64,000 bases of DNA from Phanerochaete sordida. Taxonomy: Eukaryota > Basidiomycota > Agaricomycetes > Polyporales > Phanerochaetaceae. The stretch is taken from NCBI GenBank assembly GCA_019973155.2, contig BPQB01000050.1, positions 124,001 through 188,000 of the forward strand. Reading direction: 5' to 3'. The notes under the pieces were generated by a model. It saw only the letters and a program-made list of their open reading frames with translations. It made no database searches and was not told where the DNA came from. The translations under genes were made by a program, and so were the position numbers. The stretch's first letter is position 1; every line of letters begins with the position of its first letter. Of the stretch, positions 34,679 through 45,328 are shown in pieces.

Positions 34679-36765
34679 GGAGCTTGTATGATTATTGTAT
34701 TTATGTTGCATAATCGGTGAGCGTCGTTCTCCTCGTCGAGCCCCTCCGAATCCTTCAACACAGGCCATGTCTTGCGCTGTCTTTTTTGCCTGTGCAGACA
34801 TGGCCATGGGCGGTACCACGCTAGCCGGTCGTGCCGACTGTGCGTGGGACCGGTGCTTCCCACCGCACCGGTGCCTGACCCGTGGGCTGGGTGTGCGATT
34901 GCCCTTCGCCGCCTGCACACTGATTGGGTCTCCCGCACCCTCCTCCCGAGTGCGGGGCAGCACCCCAGGTGGCTCCGCCTCCATCACGCCTCGTCATACA
35001 CGGCTCTGTGCTTTCTCACCGTGCGGGCGGACCTCACTGACGCCTTGCCCTCCCGTTCGCAGGGGTCCCACTGCATCTTGCGATCCGCCGGCATCGGGAT
35101 GTATCTTGTACCATAGACGCGTGCAGACACTATTTGCAGAAAGCGCACCCACAGGCGTACATGTTCTGCTTCTCATCTGCCCATGCTCGTGCGAGCCGTG
35201 CCTGAGCCTCTCGTCCGCTGTCCTCGCGCAAGGGTATAACAGAGGCGAGCACGCCCAGTCTGCTGGGTCGGGCCCCGAGCCAGTGGAACGCGGCCGCCAC
35301 CTCTGCTCATTCTTGGTCTGGACAGGGCGGCCTGTAAGCACCGGAAGCTGCAAATCCCCCCTGCACGAATGCGCGCCAGGAATATTCGAGGCATCAGTGC
35401 GCTGTGAACGTTCTCTCGGCGCAGGGCCTCGTGTTAGCTTCGCCTGTGAGCACGGCAGCCCGCCAGCGCGGCAGAGCCTCTTTCTGCAGCAGCCCAACAA
35501 ACCATGTCCCTCACGCCAGGATGCGTCTGCGCTGCGCAGCACGCGCGAGCATGGTGCCCGCCCGCTCCGCCGGGTCCTGCCGTGCCCTTCCGCGGCGCGC
35601 ATGCCGTCCCGCGTCTCCGTCGCCCTGCCGTGCGCGCGCGAGCCTATTCGCGGCGAGGGGCAGCTCCGTCCCCGCATCCGGCATTTGTCAAGCCCCAGAA
35701 CTCGGCGGACTGCACGCGGCGGGTGCACCTGCGTCAGGCAGGTGTTGTGGTCTGCCTGAGGCCCGCGCGGGAGCAGACGGTGTACAGTGCGGCTGGCCTG
35801 GCCCCTGCGCGCGCGAGCGGGAGGATCTGCCTGCTTATGGGCGCGGCGGGCGCGCAGGCGTGCCACGAGCGAGAGAGACAGGCGCCCCAGGCGCGGCTGG
35901 CAGCCTCGGGACGCGGGTGGAACGTAAACGAGGAGAGGGCGCGTGGGACTGTGCAGTCAGCAATGTAGCCGTCGGTGGTCCATTTGTCCTGCGTTGTGCT
36001 CAAGGCGGAGCGGCCTGAGAGCCTTCAGCGAGCAGTATGGAAGCGTCCTGGGTTTGGAGACGGCAATCTAACGCATGCGTCGTAGCGTGTCTAACGCTGT
36101 GCGGTGGACTCATGACCGTGGTCAGCTGCGAGAGCGCAGGTGGTAGACGGCCGGGTGCTGTTCAACTCGGCGAGTCGAGGTAAACCGCAGCATCTGTTGA
36201 CAGCCTTGGGGGCAATGGAACAGTTCGCAGAACCATTGTGTGCCTTGCGGGTGCCATTCTTCGCACGACTCGGCTTCGAACACACTCACGAAAGTCTACT
36301 TTGAGTGCTAATATATGCGGTCGCATGCATTCGGACAAGAGGTGGCGCTGTATGTGCACATGTGTGGCGCCTCAAATATTCTCAAAATAACAGCAAGCCC
36401 CTGTTTACAGTGACATCTAGTTGAGTGTCATGATTTTCCGACATGGATTCATCGCGGCGCAGTACGGGCAGTATCTGCCGCCTTCAAGCTGCTTTTCGAT
36501 CGAAGCATGTGAGCTTCCGTACACGACATCGCTAGTTCGCTGCCTCCTCATCGTCGCAACATCAGCGACACAGTCAGAATATACACGAAGCATCACGCTA
36601 CACAGTCCCTGCGAGTATAACTGCCAGATGGTTCCAGAGACTGCCGTTGCATGGGACACCTGCTGCGCGCGGAGCATGCGGACATCGCGACGGCGTCGGC
36701 CAACACGTATGGAATGAGCACGGACTTAAGTCGCGAGTGTGCAGCTGTGCCTGACAGGCAATTCT
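34679..36765. other. Intergenic with GC-rich tract
   Basis: No supportable gene. About 35.4-36.0 kb is GC-rich with overlapping composition-driven frames on both strands, similar in character to the 18.9-23.65 kb tract. Confidence 0.5.
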
Positions 36766-37858
36766 CTATACATTCTGAGAGGCCTGGAATGCGTATGCCG
36801 CCTTCTCTCTCACCGTGCCGTCCATTTCCTTTGGCTCCCTGACCATCTGCACACGCACGATCAGATCGATGTCGAGGCGAGAGAACGAGTGGGAGCGTAC
36901 GATGTCTATGGGCACCGGCGGAGCTTTCCACGCCGGATTGTCCGTACCAAGATAGAAGGTCGCAACCGTGGCGAAGCCAAGCGAATGGTAGAAGCCTCTG
37001 TTGACGGTGTTGCTCGATGCGAGCCACGTCGGGGCGCCTCTGGCGTCGGCCTGCAGACGGACAGCTGTGAGACGGTGGACTCAGCGGCAGAGGTAACGGG
37101 CGTACCGCATCCGTTGCGACGTGCACGAGGGCCGTCGCATAGCCGCGCCGCCGATATGCGGGTGCAGTGACGAGGCTGCTGACCTCGAACATCTCTGCGA
37201 GCCTGTCGCCAATGGTATCCTCAATAGCCTTCTCCATCTTGCCAACGAACTCCTTGCTACGCTGCACAGAATTGTATCAGGCTTGGAATGCTGACCTTCG
37301 AGAACTCTGGCCCCAAACCTTGTTCTGCTCTTTGTTCTGGTAGACCCCACGGATACCGCGCACGAGACTTCGATAAATTGGGCTGAAAAACTTGCTCAAT
37401 GGCCGCCTTTTCTGCGCTGGGTCGCTGCTGGATATGATAGGATAGCCAGGCCCAAAATATTCGTCAGAAATCCACTAAGTGAAGCTCCTCCACTCAATTT
37501 GACTCACACAATGATCACAGATTGTCCATGCTCAATAGTCCAGGCCGCTCTGTCCAAGATGCTGCGGTAGAACTGCATGCGATACAGCATACGCTGACCA
37601 GTCCGGTAGCGTTTGACATCTTTGTCATCAGCCTGAGGATACCGTGAGTCGGCCATGTCGAACTTAGGACGGGCACCCACCGTCCCTGCCTGTAAGTAAA
37701 ACTCCAAAGTGTCATCATCGACCGAGCTGTCCAGAGTGGCGCATGCAGTTGACACTTCCCCTATCAGAGCCCGTCAGCCAGGGAGATATCCGGACGCGAT
37801 TGCAGGGCGCACCGTATTGCAAAAGCTCTGGTTTCACGAACTCGTCCAGCATCGCCAT
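36766..37858 (-). CDS. GNAT-family N-acetyltransferase, GNAT-4
   Basis: Seven exons (37858-37813, 37760-37681, 37632-37508, 37427-37319, 37261-37106, 37050-36901, 36846-36766) give 248 aa, the shortest copy because exon 1 is only 15 codons (MAMLDEFVKPELLQY). It belongs with GNAT-9 and GNAT-10 in a subgroup whose exon 4 is 109 nt, not 97, and ends at a GTTTG-type donor. The CoA loop reads RRRGYA, which still satisfies R/QxxGxG/A but lacks the usual Gln. SSNTVNRGFY follows. The N-terminal region is the most divergent in the set: DDPLNRF of other copies is DDDTLEF here. The whole frame is open, so it looks functional. Confidence 0.82.
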
Positions 37859-39454
37859 GCAGGGCGGCCAGTCGCCCTTCTCCGTGCCTGTTGTCTCACA
37901 GCACAGCGTGTCCTGCGACGCGCGCCACGAGTGGCTCAATTGTCCGAGCGGCGGACTTAGGCTGAGTTTGGCCAAAGAGACAGCGGGACCCGCTTTGCGA
38001 ACCTGCATTCCGACCGCTGAGTCCCTCTAGCTCGTCGTGGAGGTCGCTGACGAACTGCTATCTGAGCGCAGCGGCCGCAGTCTCATCTTCCACACGGTGT
38101 GCTGTCGACAAACGCGCTGCGGTCATGTGCATGCGCGCCAGTACGCCGCCGCTGCCCGCTCGCCCGAGCCTAGGGTTAGGGCTACATTGGGGTTTGCTGG
38201 CAGGGGCTGGCCGCCTCTTCGTCCGCGGTCTCCCTCACAACCGAGTCATGCCCAAACGCGACGACGTTTAGCAAGCAGAGCGTGTCAGGTGTGCTATCTG
38301 GTTCCGCGTACGTTGCGCTGTCTCCGCCGCAGCTGCAGGCGGACCGCCCCTAGAGTCGATCGAGGGGCGCGATCAGGTCAATGTCGTGATCGCGACTCGG
38401 TTCGGAGGTGGTGGAGCCCGACGCTTGGCTCTTGCGCATTGCTTCCACCACTCTATTCTGACATACAACGCAGCGTTGGCGGCGCGCGCTGCCATCGATA
38501 GTGCCCTCCTAGCAGCAATCGCGGTGTGTTTCCGAAACGACCGGTGAGCGCATTCGTACTAGCTCCTGGGCGCCGCAGCTCCAAGTTGTGCGGAGCAAAA
38601 TTCGTATGTAGTGTTCATCGGTGCGCTCATGCTGCCCGCTCAATACCAATGCTCTCTCCGCGCTCGATCACGGATGGAGTACGTATACACAGCTCACTCC
38701 TGATCACAACCTGATCATAGGTGACCTGTCGCAGGTCGAGCTGCTGCTGGCCCTTGTGGGACTCTTCTCCATGTTTTGCTGGCAAAAATATGGCGTCCCA
38801 GCTCAGGTCCAGGAGGGGTCCATAGGAGCAATGTGATCATTGTCCCTGAACACACCTCCGATAGCAGTGCTACAAGGCGCTAGCTACGACTTATATCCAC
38901 GGACCGCCCATCACTTTTCAACGTTTGATGTAATACCAAGGCCGCAGCTGCATTTTTCGTACGCCACAGTGGTCCCTCAGGTCGACCAAGTACCCTTGTT
39001 TTGGGCCGCTTGGTCAGGCGACGCCAGCATCTCCTTTGGGCCTGTAAGGGCCGTGGTTCACTGCCTTTCGGCTCAAAAGTACAGCTTTACAGAGTTTATT
39101 TGCGCATTTTGCCTTTCACATAGTCTAGAATGACATTGCATGAGCCTGAGGCCTGCGGCAGTGCGGAAATCCTTGCGTAAAGTCGTCCCAACGCTAGAAC
39201 TAGCGAAGACGCGCTGAAAGGTATTCGGGGTCTCAATGACATCGTGATCAGGACCCGGGAAGTACAGTAGGGCCTGGGCAGGACGACATGGAACGCGCGA
39301 CGGCAGTTACTTCCGACTGAGCGGTACGAGTACCAGAAGCTAGCCTTCGAAGCTTCATTAATCATTATCCAACACCTAGGGTGCCAGAAAGCTTGCACAA
39401 TGGTATCCGGTTAAGTTACGTAGTGCCAAGAACGCTGTAGCTCTAGCCCAACTC
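37859..39454. other. Intergenic, no gene recognised
   Basis: About 1.6 kb lies between GNAT-4 and the end of GNAT-5. No ORF, repeat or RNA gene can be supported. The right arm of the duplication ends at about 39457. Confidence 0.5.
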
Positions 39455-40598
39455 TCATAACGAATGTGCTGCCTGCTTCTCAGCCACGCATATCGGCTCC
39501 CGCACCATCTACAGGACAAGGTCAGCCACAAGAGCATCGTATAATGTAGGCGCTGCTCACAATGTCAATCGGCACTGGCGGCAGCGTCCACGTCGGGTCC
39601 TCATCGCCAAGGTACAACGTCCGGGCAACCTTGTACCCGAACGCTGCATAGAAGCCGCGATTCGCGACGTTGCTCGAGACGAGCCAGCTGCCGACGCCAC
39701 GCGCGTCCGCCTGGTGCACGCAGTGAGTCGCGCCTGCATCTGACAGATACGGGCAGGAGCACGTACGAGCGCCGTTACGAGGCGCACGAGCGCAGACGCG
39801 TACCCACGCCCTTGCCGCTCAGGCGCCGTCGCGACGCTCGTGAGCTCAACCATGCGTGTAGCGTCGTCGCCGAGCGCGGCCTTCGTGGCCTCTTCCAGCT
39901 TCCGCGCCCACTCTGCGCGCCGCTAGGAGAGCGTCAGCTGCGGCGTCGCCTGGTGCGGTCATAGTCCCGCACACACCGTCTTTTGCTCTGAGGTCAGAAG
40001 GAGGCCCATGAGGAGCCCTACGACGCGCTCGATTAGTTTCGTTAAGATTCCGGTTTTGTGCGACGGGTCGCCGCTGGGTCGTGGTACACACATGCACATC
40101 AGTCGTCGTGAAGCCTCACGGAATCTCAGAAAGGACTTACATGCGCAGGTAGGACTCGCCACGGCCAATCGTCCAGCTAACCCTCTCGCGCACCTCGCCC
40201 GCAAACGAGAGATACATCAGAGCTCCCTGGGCAGCACCGTGGACATCGAAGCGCCGCGTACTATCCTGTTCGGCAAGTGTTAGGACAAGTCGCACGACGG
40301 AGGCGGCACTGACCGGATAGTACTTCAGGAAGCGGTTGAGTGGATCATCGACGCTGGCTCGCCGCGTGGTGTCGTAAACTGTGGAGATGTCTCCTGCAGA
40401 CAAGATTAGCATGCGGCATACCAGACGCTCTTTGTATTATGACGCACGGTATTGCATAGGGCGAGGCACCACGGTCTCCCATTTCGCGGGACGAAGAGCC
40501 TCTACATCCTCGCCCACGTCGAGTCCCTGCGGCATCTGCTCGGAGGTACGATCATCTGAGTGCTGGAGAGCAAAGCCGTCGCTGTTGAATGCACTCAT
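39455..40598 (-). CDS. GNAT-family N-acetyltransferase, GNAT-5
   Basis: Seven exons (40598-40448, 40393-40314, 40265-40141, 40073-39977, 39922-39767, 39710-39561, 39508-39455) give 270 aa. Exons 2-6 match GNAT-2 in length base for base, and most introns are within a few nt of it. The features are RASVDDPLNRF, WTIGRGESYLRM, CoA loop RQGRGYA and SSNVANRGFYAAFGY. The start ATG (MSAFNSDG) sits in a region that aligns with GNAT-2, where that ATG is not kept. The last exon ends AAHSL-stop, whereas GNAT-2 reads past this point. Confidence 0.87.
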
Positions 40599-41688
40599 AG
40601 GCGAGGACAGGGAAGACTTAGAGTCCGCTGTAAAAGATCTTGAATGGCGGTCTGAGAGCAACCCGCCACGATGAGCCCTTTCAACACCAAATACGGCGGA
40701 GTTAAGAGGTACGCTCGGCACCGGGGGAGCACATGTACGGGTACCTCTTGCTAGTTGGTAGAGTTCAATAAGTATGACTCCGCTGGCTTCCGTCTGCGTC
40801 GGACGAAAGGAAGGAATTCTGATCTCTCACCTGCACGCAAGAAGCCTGTATAAGAAACATCGTCAACGAGATGAACGCCTCTGTACGACAGCCACCATAA
40901 ATGTCTTCAGTCGAGGTGCTGCCCGTCGGACCCGCGCCGGTCGCCCATGCTACTGGCAGTTCGCCTCATGCCTGCCACGACCGACGTCGGCATTCATTGT
41001 GACAGTGTTGGAGTGTATTGATGCGAGTAACGCGCAGAGTCATGGAAGTAAAGGCTTTAATGCTCCAGCCTGGTGCTTTGAAGCTTTGAAGCATGAAGCG
41101 GACACACTAGAGAGTTTTCAACGAAAGAGTCAGTGTGGGACCCCGCAGTATTATGCCCGTAACCAGGACCCCAAGTACTCCCGAGCGCTCGACGTTAATC
41201 AAACGGACTTGAACTTTGTGGTTTCCAACTTCCCTACACTCTGCTCTAGCTAAGGTAGACTGGTTGGTAACTTAAACCATATCAGGTTTTTGTAAGAGAT
41301 ACGTCTGGCTACTGACCTCCCCTTCTAACATGTGAGTCTCAAGCGTATGAATCTGCCAAACAAATCACGCGCTTATTTACTTCGCATGAGAACGTCGCAG
41401 CCGAACTCTGGTGCAGGATCCTCGGGGAATTTGATAGAAAAGCTGGACCGCTCCGTGACAGGACATGGTCACAACGATGCGAAGCACGAGTGCACGACCA
41501 ATTTTATTGAAGTGCAGTTTGAATTGCCATGACGGTGGGCAGTTCAACCATATTAAACGACACCTAGACCTGGTCCATGCCTCTGAATATTCTCCTGCTA
41601 AGCACAATGATAACGCACATATCGATAAAGCCACAGCCTCTGTGCCAGCAACACTCCACCGCCCCTCGAATCGCCTACGAAGCTCGCT
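40599..41688. other. Divergent intergenic region between GNAT-5 and WS-A
   Basis: About 40599-40745 is shared with the GNAT-2 upstream region and may hold the promoter. The rest shows no feature that can be supported. Confidence 0.45.
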
Positions 41689-42984
41689 ATGGCGGGCCCA
41701 CTCCTGCTCATATACGCTGCTCCATTGCATCTCGCCATCTCTCTCATCCTCTCTATGCGCCATCGTCCTGTCTTTGCCACGCGATTTTCCGTATTCGCCG
41801 CCCTACTGGCCGCCACCGTTATCTACGTGAGCCTCAACAGCGGCAGTACCGGCGAGTTGTCGTCCTACGTCGCGGCGGTCGAGATGGGAAACGCGTGCTT
41901 CCTGGCGGCGCTCCTCCTACTGCTGCGCGACCCAGTACGTGACTGTCGGCACGAGGCGCAGAAGGAGGAGGCGGCACAGATGCCGTACTGGCGGCGGCTG
42001 TGGTGGGCGCTGAGTCTGACGTACTCGCATCGGGGTGTCGGGTGGAACTACCAGGTGCGTTTGCTACCTGTGATCCATTACTACTGTATATTTACGCCGA
42101 TCAGGTTGCGCACCTACCTCTACGGCCCACGCATACCCGGCGCAATTTCATCGCCAGCAGAATCGCCCGCCTGGCGTTGCACGGCCTGCTCATGGACGTC
42201 GTGCACTCGTACATGAGTCTCGACCCTATTTTGTCCGCCAGCCGGGACACTGTGGCTGAGCTACGTCTGCAGCGCCCGTGGCTCTTCGTCTTCGACAGCG
42301 GCGTCTGGGTGCTGTACTTCTATACCGGCTACAACATCGTATACGACGCCCTGTCCCTCGCCGCCGTCGCGTCCGGGTGCAGCGAGCCCAACGCCTGGCC
42401 CGTGTCCTTCGGGCGCTGGACAGACGCATACACCGTGCGGCGGTTCTGGGGGTACGTCACTGCTATCCGTCTCCTAACGCACGCTGAGTGGGCGCACCGG
42501 CAGACGCGTCTGGCACCAGATGCTCCGCCACTCCGTCAGCGGCCTGGGCAAGGCCTGCGCGCGGGCGCTCAGGTGCGCCCCGGGCTCGTGGGCGTCCTCG
42601 CATGTCCAGCTCTTCGCCGCGTTCGCCCTCAGCGGCGCGGCGCACGCGCTCGGCGACTGCGTGCTCGGGATCCCCGGGGCGTCCATCCGGTTCTTCGTGG
42701 CGCAGGCCCTCGCCATTACGCTCGAGGACGCTGTCGTCGCCGGCGGGACCCGTCTTGGGGTGGTGGATACGCCTGCCGTGAGAATGTGCGGGTTCGTGTG
42801 GACGGCAGCGTGGGTTTCGTACAGCAATGCGTGGCTGGGGCTTGCGGGGCCGCAGCTGGAAGCGGGACATGCGCACGGTCAGGTGGCGACGGTCTCGTTC
42901 GTGCGTCCGGTGTTGCGATATGCGGCGGCTGTCACAGGCGTGGATATTTTGAAGTTAGTCGAAGCTTTCGTCAAAGGGCCGTAG
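41689..42984 (+). CDS. Wax-synthase-like membrane-bound O-acyltransferase, WS-A
   Basis: Three exons (41689-42054, 42105-42451, 42504-42984) with 50- and 52-nt introns encode 397 aa. The wax-synthase domain (MBOAT-like) is marked by SFGRWTDAYTVRRFWGRVWHQMLRHS and, later, FALSGAAHALGDCVLG. These correspond to the RFWGxxWHQxLR and SGxxHxxGD signatures carrying the conserved histidines. Several hydrophobic segments (first at residues 1-25 and 32-50) indicate a multi-pass ER membrane protein. Such fungal enzymes esterify alcohols, including terpenoid hydroxyls, with acyl-CoA; the acceptor here is unknown. It lies between the two blocks of the right duplication arm, and no counterpart is visible in the left arm. 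Confidence 0.85.
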
Positions 42985-43104
42985 GATATGTAATCCGAGT
43001 GTCGCTACTTGCGAGCTGTGGTAGTTTCAACTTGCAATGGACTCGGACAGAGTACATAGAATCTCCAGCGTATTCGCTGCGTCCCCTACTTACTCTGCCT
43101 TGCT

Positions 43105-44195
43105 CTACTCGAACTTCCTCACCATCTTCACGACCATCAGCACTGTGTAAATCCATCGAGTTATACACACTTACCAGATCGACCGGCACGCGCTCTCCGT
43201 CCCACGTCGGCTCATCGCCGACCCAGAACGTCTCGACGATCTCGAACCCGCAGGCGCGGTAGAACCCGCGGTTCGCGACGTTGCTCGACACGACGAAGCT
43301 CGCTACGCCGTGTGCGTCCGCCTGCTTCCCCACCCAAGCGCAGTGCCAGAAAGAACGCGTCAGCGGCGCAAGGGAAAGGCTAGGAAAGACGCACGAGCCC
43401 CGTCGCGCCGCGCACGAGAGCAGACGCGTACCCACGCCCCTGGCACTCGGGCGCGGTCATCAGGATCGCGACCTCTACCATGCGCCGCGCGCCGTCGCCC
43501 AGGCGCGCGTGCACAGCTGTGAGCAGCTTCGTGCGGAACTCCGCGCGGCGCTGTCAGGCCGAAGCGCAATGCCAGCGGGTGCGATGTCAGCTCTGATATG
43601 CGTGGGAGGGAAAAGGAAGCGTGGACCCACCGCACGCTGCTGCTTCGTGAGGACCCACCCCAGCACCGCCGCCGCGGCGCGATCTGCCGCCCTTGTGAGC
43701 CACGTCTTTGGCTGGAAGGGGTCGCCACTGCAAACCCATCGTTAGTAGACTGTCAGCGGGACGGCGCCGGGCTAAGAGGGAAAAAAAGTGAGGAAGGAAG
43801 GACGCACAGGCGCATGTACGACGCGCCGCCTTGCACGACCCACGCGATGCGGGCGTACACCTCGGTCGCGTACTGCACATAATACAGCGCCTTGCGCGCT
43901 GCCGCACGTATGGGGTGGGGCCCCACGCTGTCCGGCGTCGCGAGCAGGAAGCGCTGCAGCGGGTCGCCCGCGTTTGCGCGGTGCATGGTGTCGTACACTG
44001 TCAGGATGTCGCCTGCGCCCGCACGTCAGTGCAGGTTGGGGACGTGAAGATGCGGGAGTGCGCACCGTACTGCATGCGCCGCGGCACGGCTCGGTCGCGG
44101 CCACTATCTTTGCGCGGGGGCTCCTCCGTAAGGAGCGTCTCCTGGGAGTCGCTGTGTGCACCGAGGGGTGCGTCGCGTCTGCGAAGCTCGGCCAT
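43105..44195 (-). CDS. GNAT-family N-acetyltransferase, GNAT-6
   Basis: Six exons (44195-44066, 44012-43808, 43727-43631, 43550-43395, 43321-43175, 43125-43105) give 251 aa. It is the near-identical inverted partner of GNAT-1, sharing the fused 205-nt exon 2, the 147-nt exon 5 (one codon shorter than other copies) and almost the same intron sizes (53, 80, 80, 73, 49 against 53, 79, 80, 73, 47). CoA loop CQGRGYA and SSNVANRGFYRACGF are intact. The C-terminus differs: the last exon is MVRKFE, ten residues shorter than GNAT-1. Its 3' end is 120 nt from the end of WS-A (convergent). Confidence 0.87.
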
Positions 44196-45328
44196 GGACG
44201 TCGATGCAAGGTTACGGATCTACGAGGCGTGATTCCGCTGGGCGGTCGCGTCGACGCGGGCGTGAGATATCAAGGTCCTTTCCGCGCTAGGTTTGAGCTG
44301 CGGCACCGCCGCGCAGCCTGGACCACATGACGCGGTGTTCTGACGCGACGTTCTATTGCATGCGCAAGAAGCGTTATCTTTAGGAAAGCTGAACGCAATG
44401 GCTGCGTTGCATGCACTTGGCGGCGCTGCGTGCGGCTGCGGTGCTGCGGGGACGTGCCCGCTGTTCATGTCAGGAGCGGTCGATACGCTAGAGCAGAGTT
44501 CTCGCAGCTTGCGTCGTGTGATCTAGCTCTGTAGTCCTTCATCCAAATAACAGGTATTCGAAGCGTTCTGCGAGGATTCTCGCCGTCCCAGGCTCAAACA
44601 GGCTTCGGCGCAGAGGCCAAGAGCTGAAAACCATATGGTAAACTATGACTGGTGTAAAAATTAATTTTATCGCTCACCTGTGCTCAATGAATCAATGTCA
44701 TATCCCACTGCCCATAAAGAACATCCACGGCTACCATAAGGCAGGTAAGACCAAGGTAAGGTGATAGTGCTTCTGTCTGAAGTTATGAACGCAGCACGCT
44801 GGCCCGTCAGTCCGGGACCCCGCAACGTTTGGTTGTCACCAGGACCCCGGGGACCCGCGAGCGCTAGTATGGATGGCCTGAACTTTTCCCGCTGATTGCC
44901 TGCAAGAAGTGGACACCTACGTTTTGCTCAAACTCAGCTGAATCTGTCCTTATAAATTACGTTGAGGAAAGTAATCCTGTACAATATCGGAGCCTCAGAT
45001 CGCTCAATTACGTGTCAAGCTGCATCACCCCCATGCTACTAATCTGCGTTCCGCTTTGGTAGACCCATAACCAAAACCCAGGAAGACTCCTGAAAACGTA
45101 GTCTTCCATCCAGGGCATATTGTATGAGAGCCTTTATGCAGCAAAGACATGCGTTAACGGGCACTCGGAAATTCAAGGCCTTTCACGGAGGCAATTCCGA
45201 GTCAGGCGGAATAGCTGACATTCACTCACGCCTAAGCCAAGGCAGAGGCTATATAATGTCAGCGCAATCCCTGATTTTCCATTGCACCCGTACCCCAGGG
45301 CTTACGGTAACTCTGCTCATCCTCGTCC
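44196..45328. other. Divergent region between GNAT-6 and WS-B
   Basis: This region matches the non-coding DNA at about 6.6-7.59 kb upstream of GNAT-1, reversed, and presumably carries the GNAT-6 promoter. No coding sequence was recognised. It is less GC-rich than its surroundings. Confidence 0.55.
45250..45256 (+). promoter_or_regulatory. TATA-like box of WS-B
   Basis: The sequence tatataa lies 73 bases before the WS-B start codon. It falls at the limit of the duplicated block; the left arm has only ctatacc at the matching site. Confidence 0.4.

Larger units (their letters stand above)
39457..45255 (-). repeat. Right arm of an inverted segmental duplication (GNAT-5, WS-A, GNAT-6)
   Basis: This is the reverse-complement counterpart of the 6.6-10.5 kb region. 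Block II equivalent is about 39457-40745 and block I equivalent about 43105-45255. Unlike the left arm, it has about 2.4 kb between the blocks, containing WS-A. Upstream of GNAT-6 the match continues through non-coding DNA to about 45250, that is, up to the TATA-like box of WS-B. Confidence 0.8.

Noticed and set aside
34695..35759. 354-codon plus-strand frame after the membrane-protein gene
   Set aside because: Cys/Arg/Pro-rich, no domain, overlapped by a long antisense frame. Not supported as a gene.
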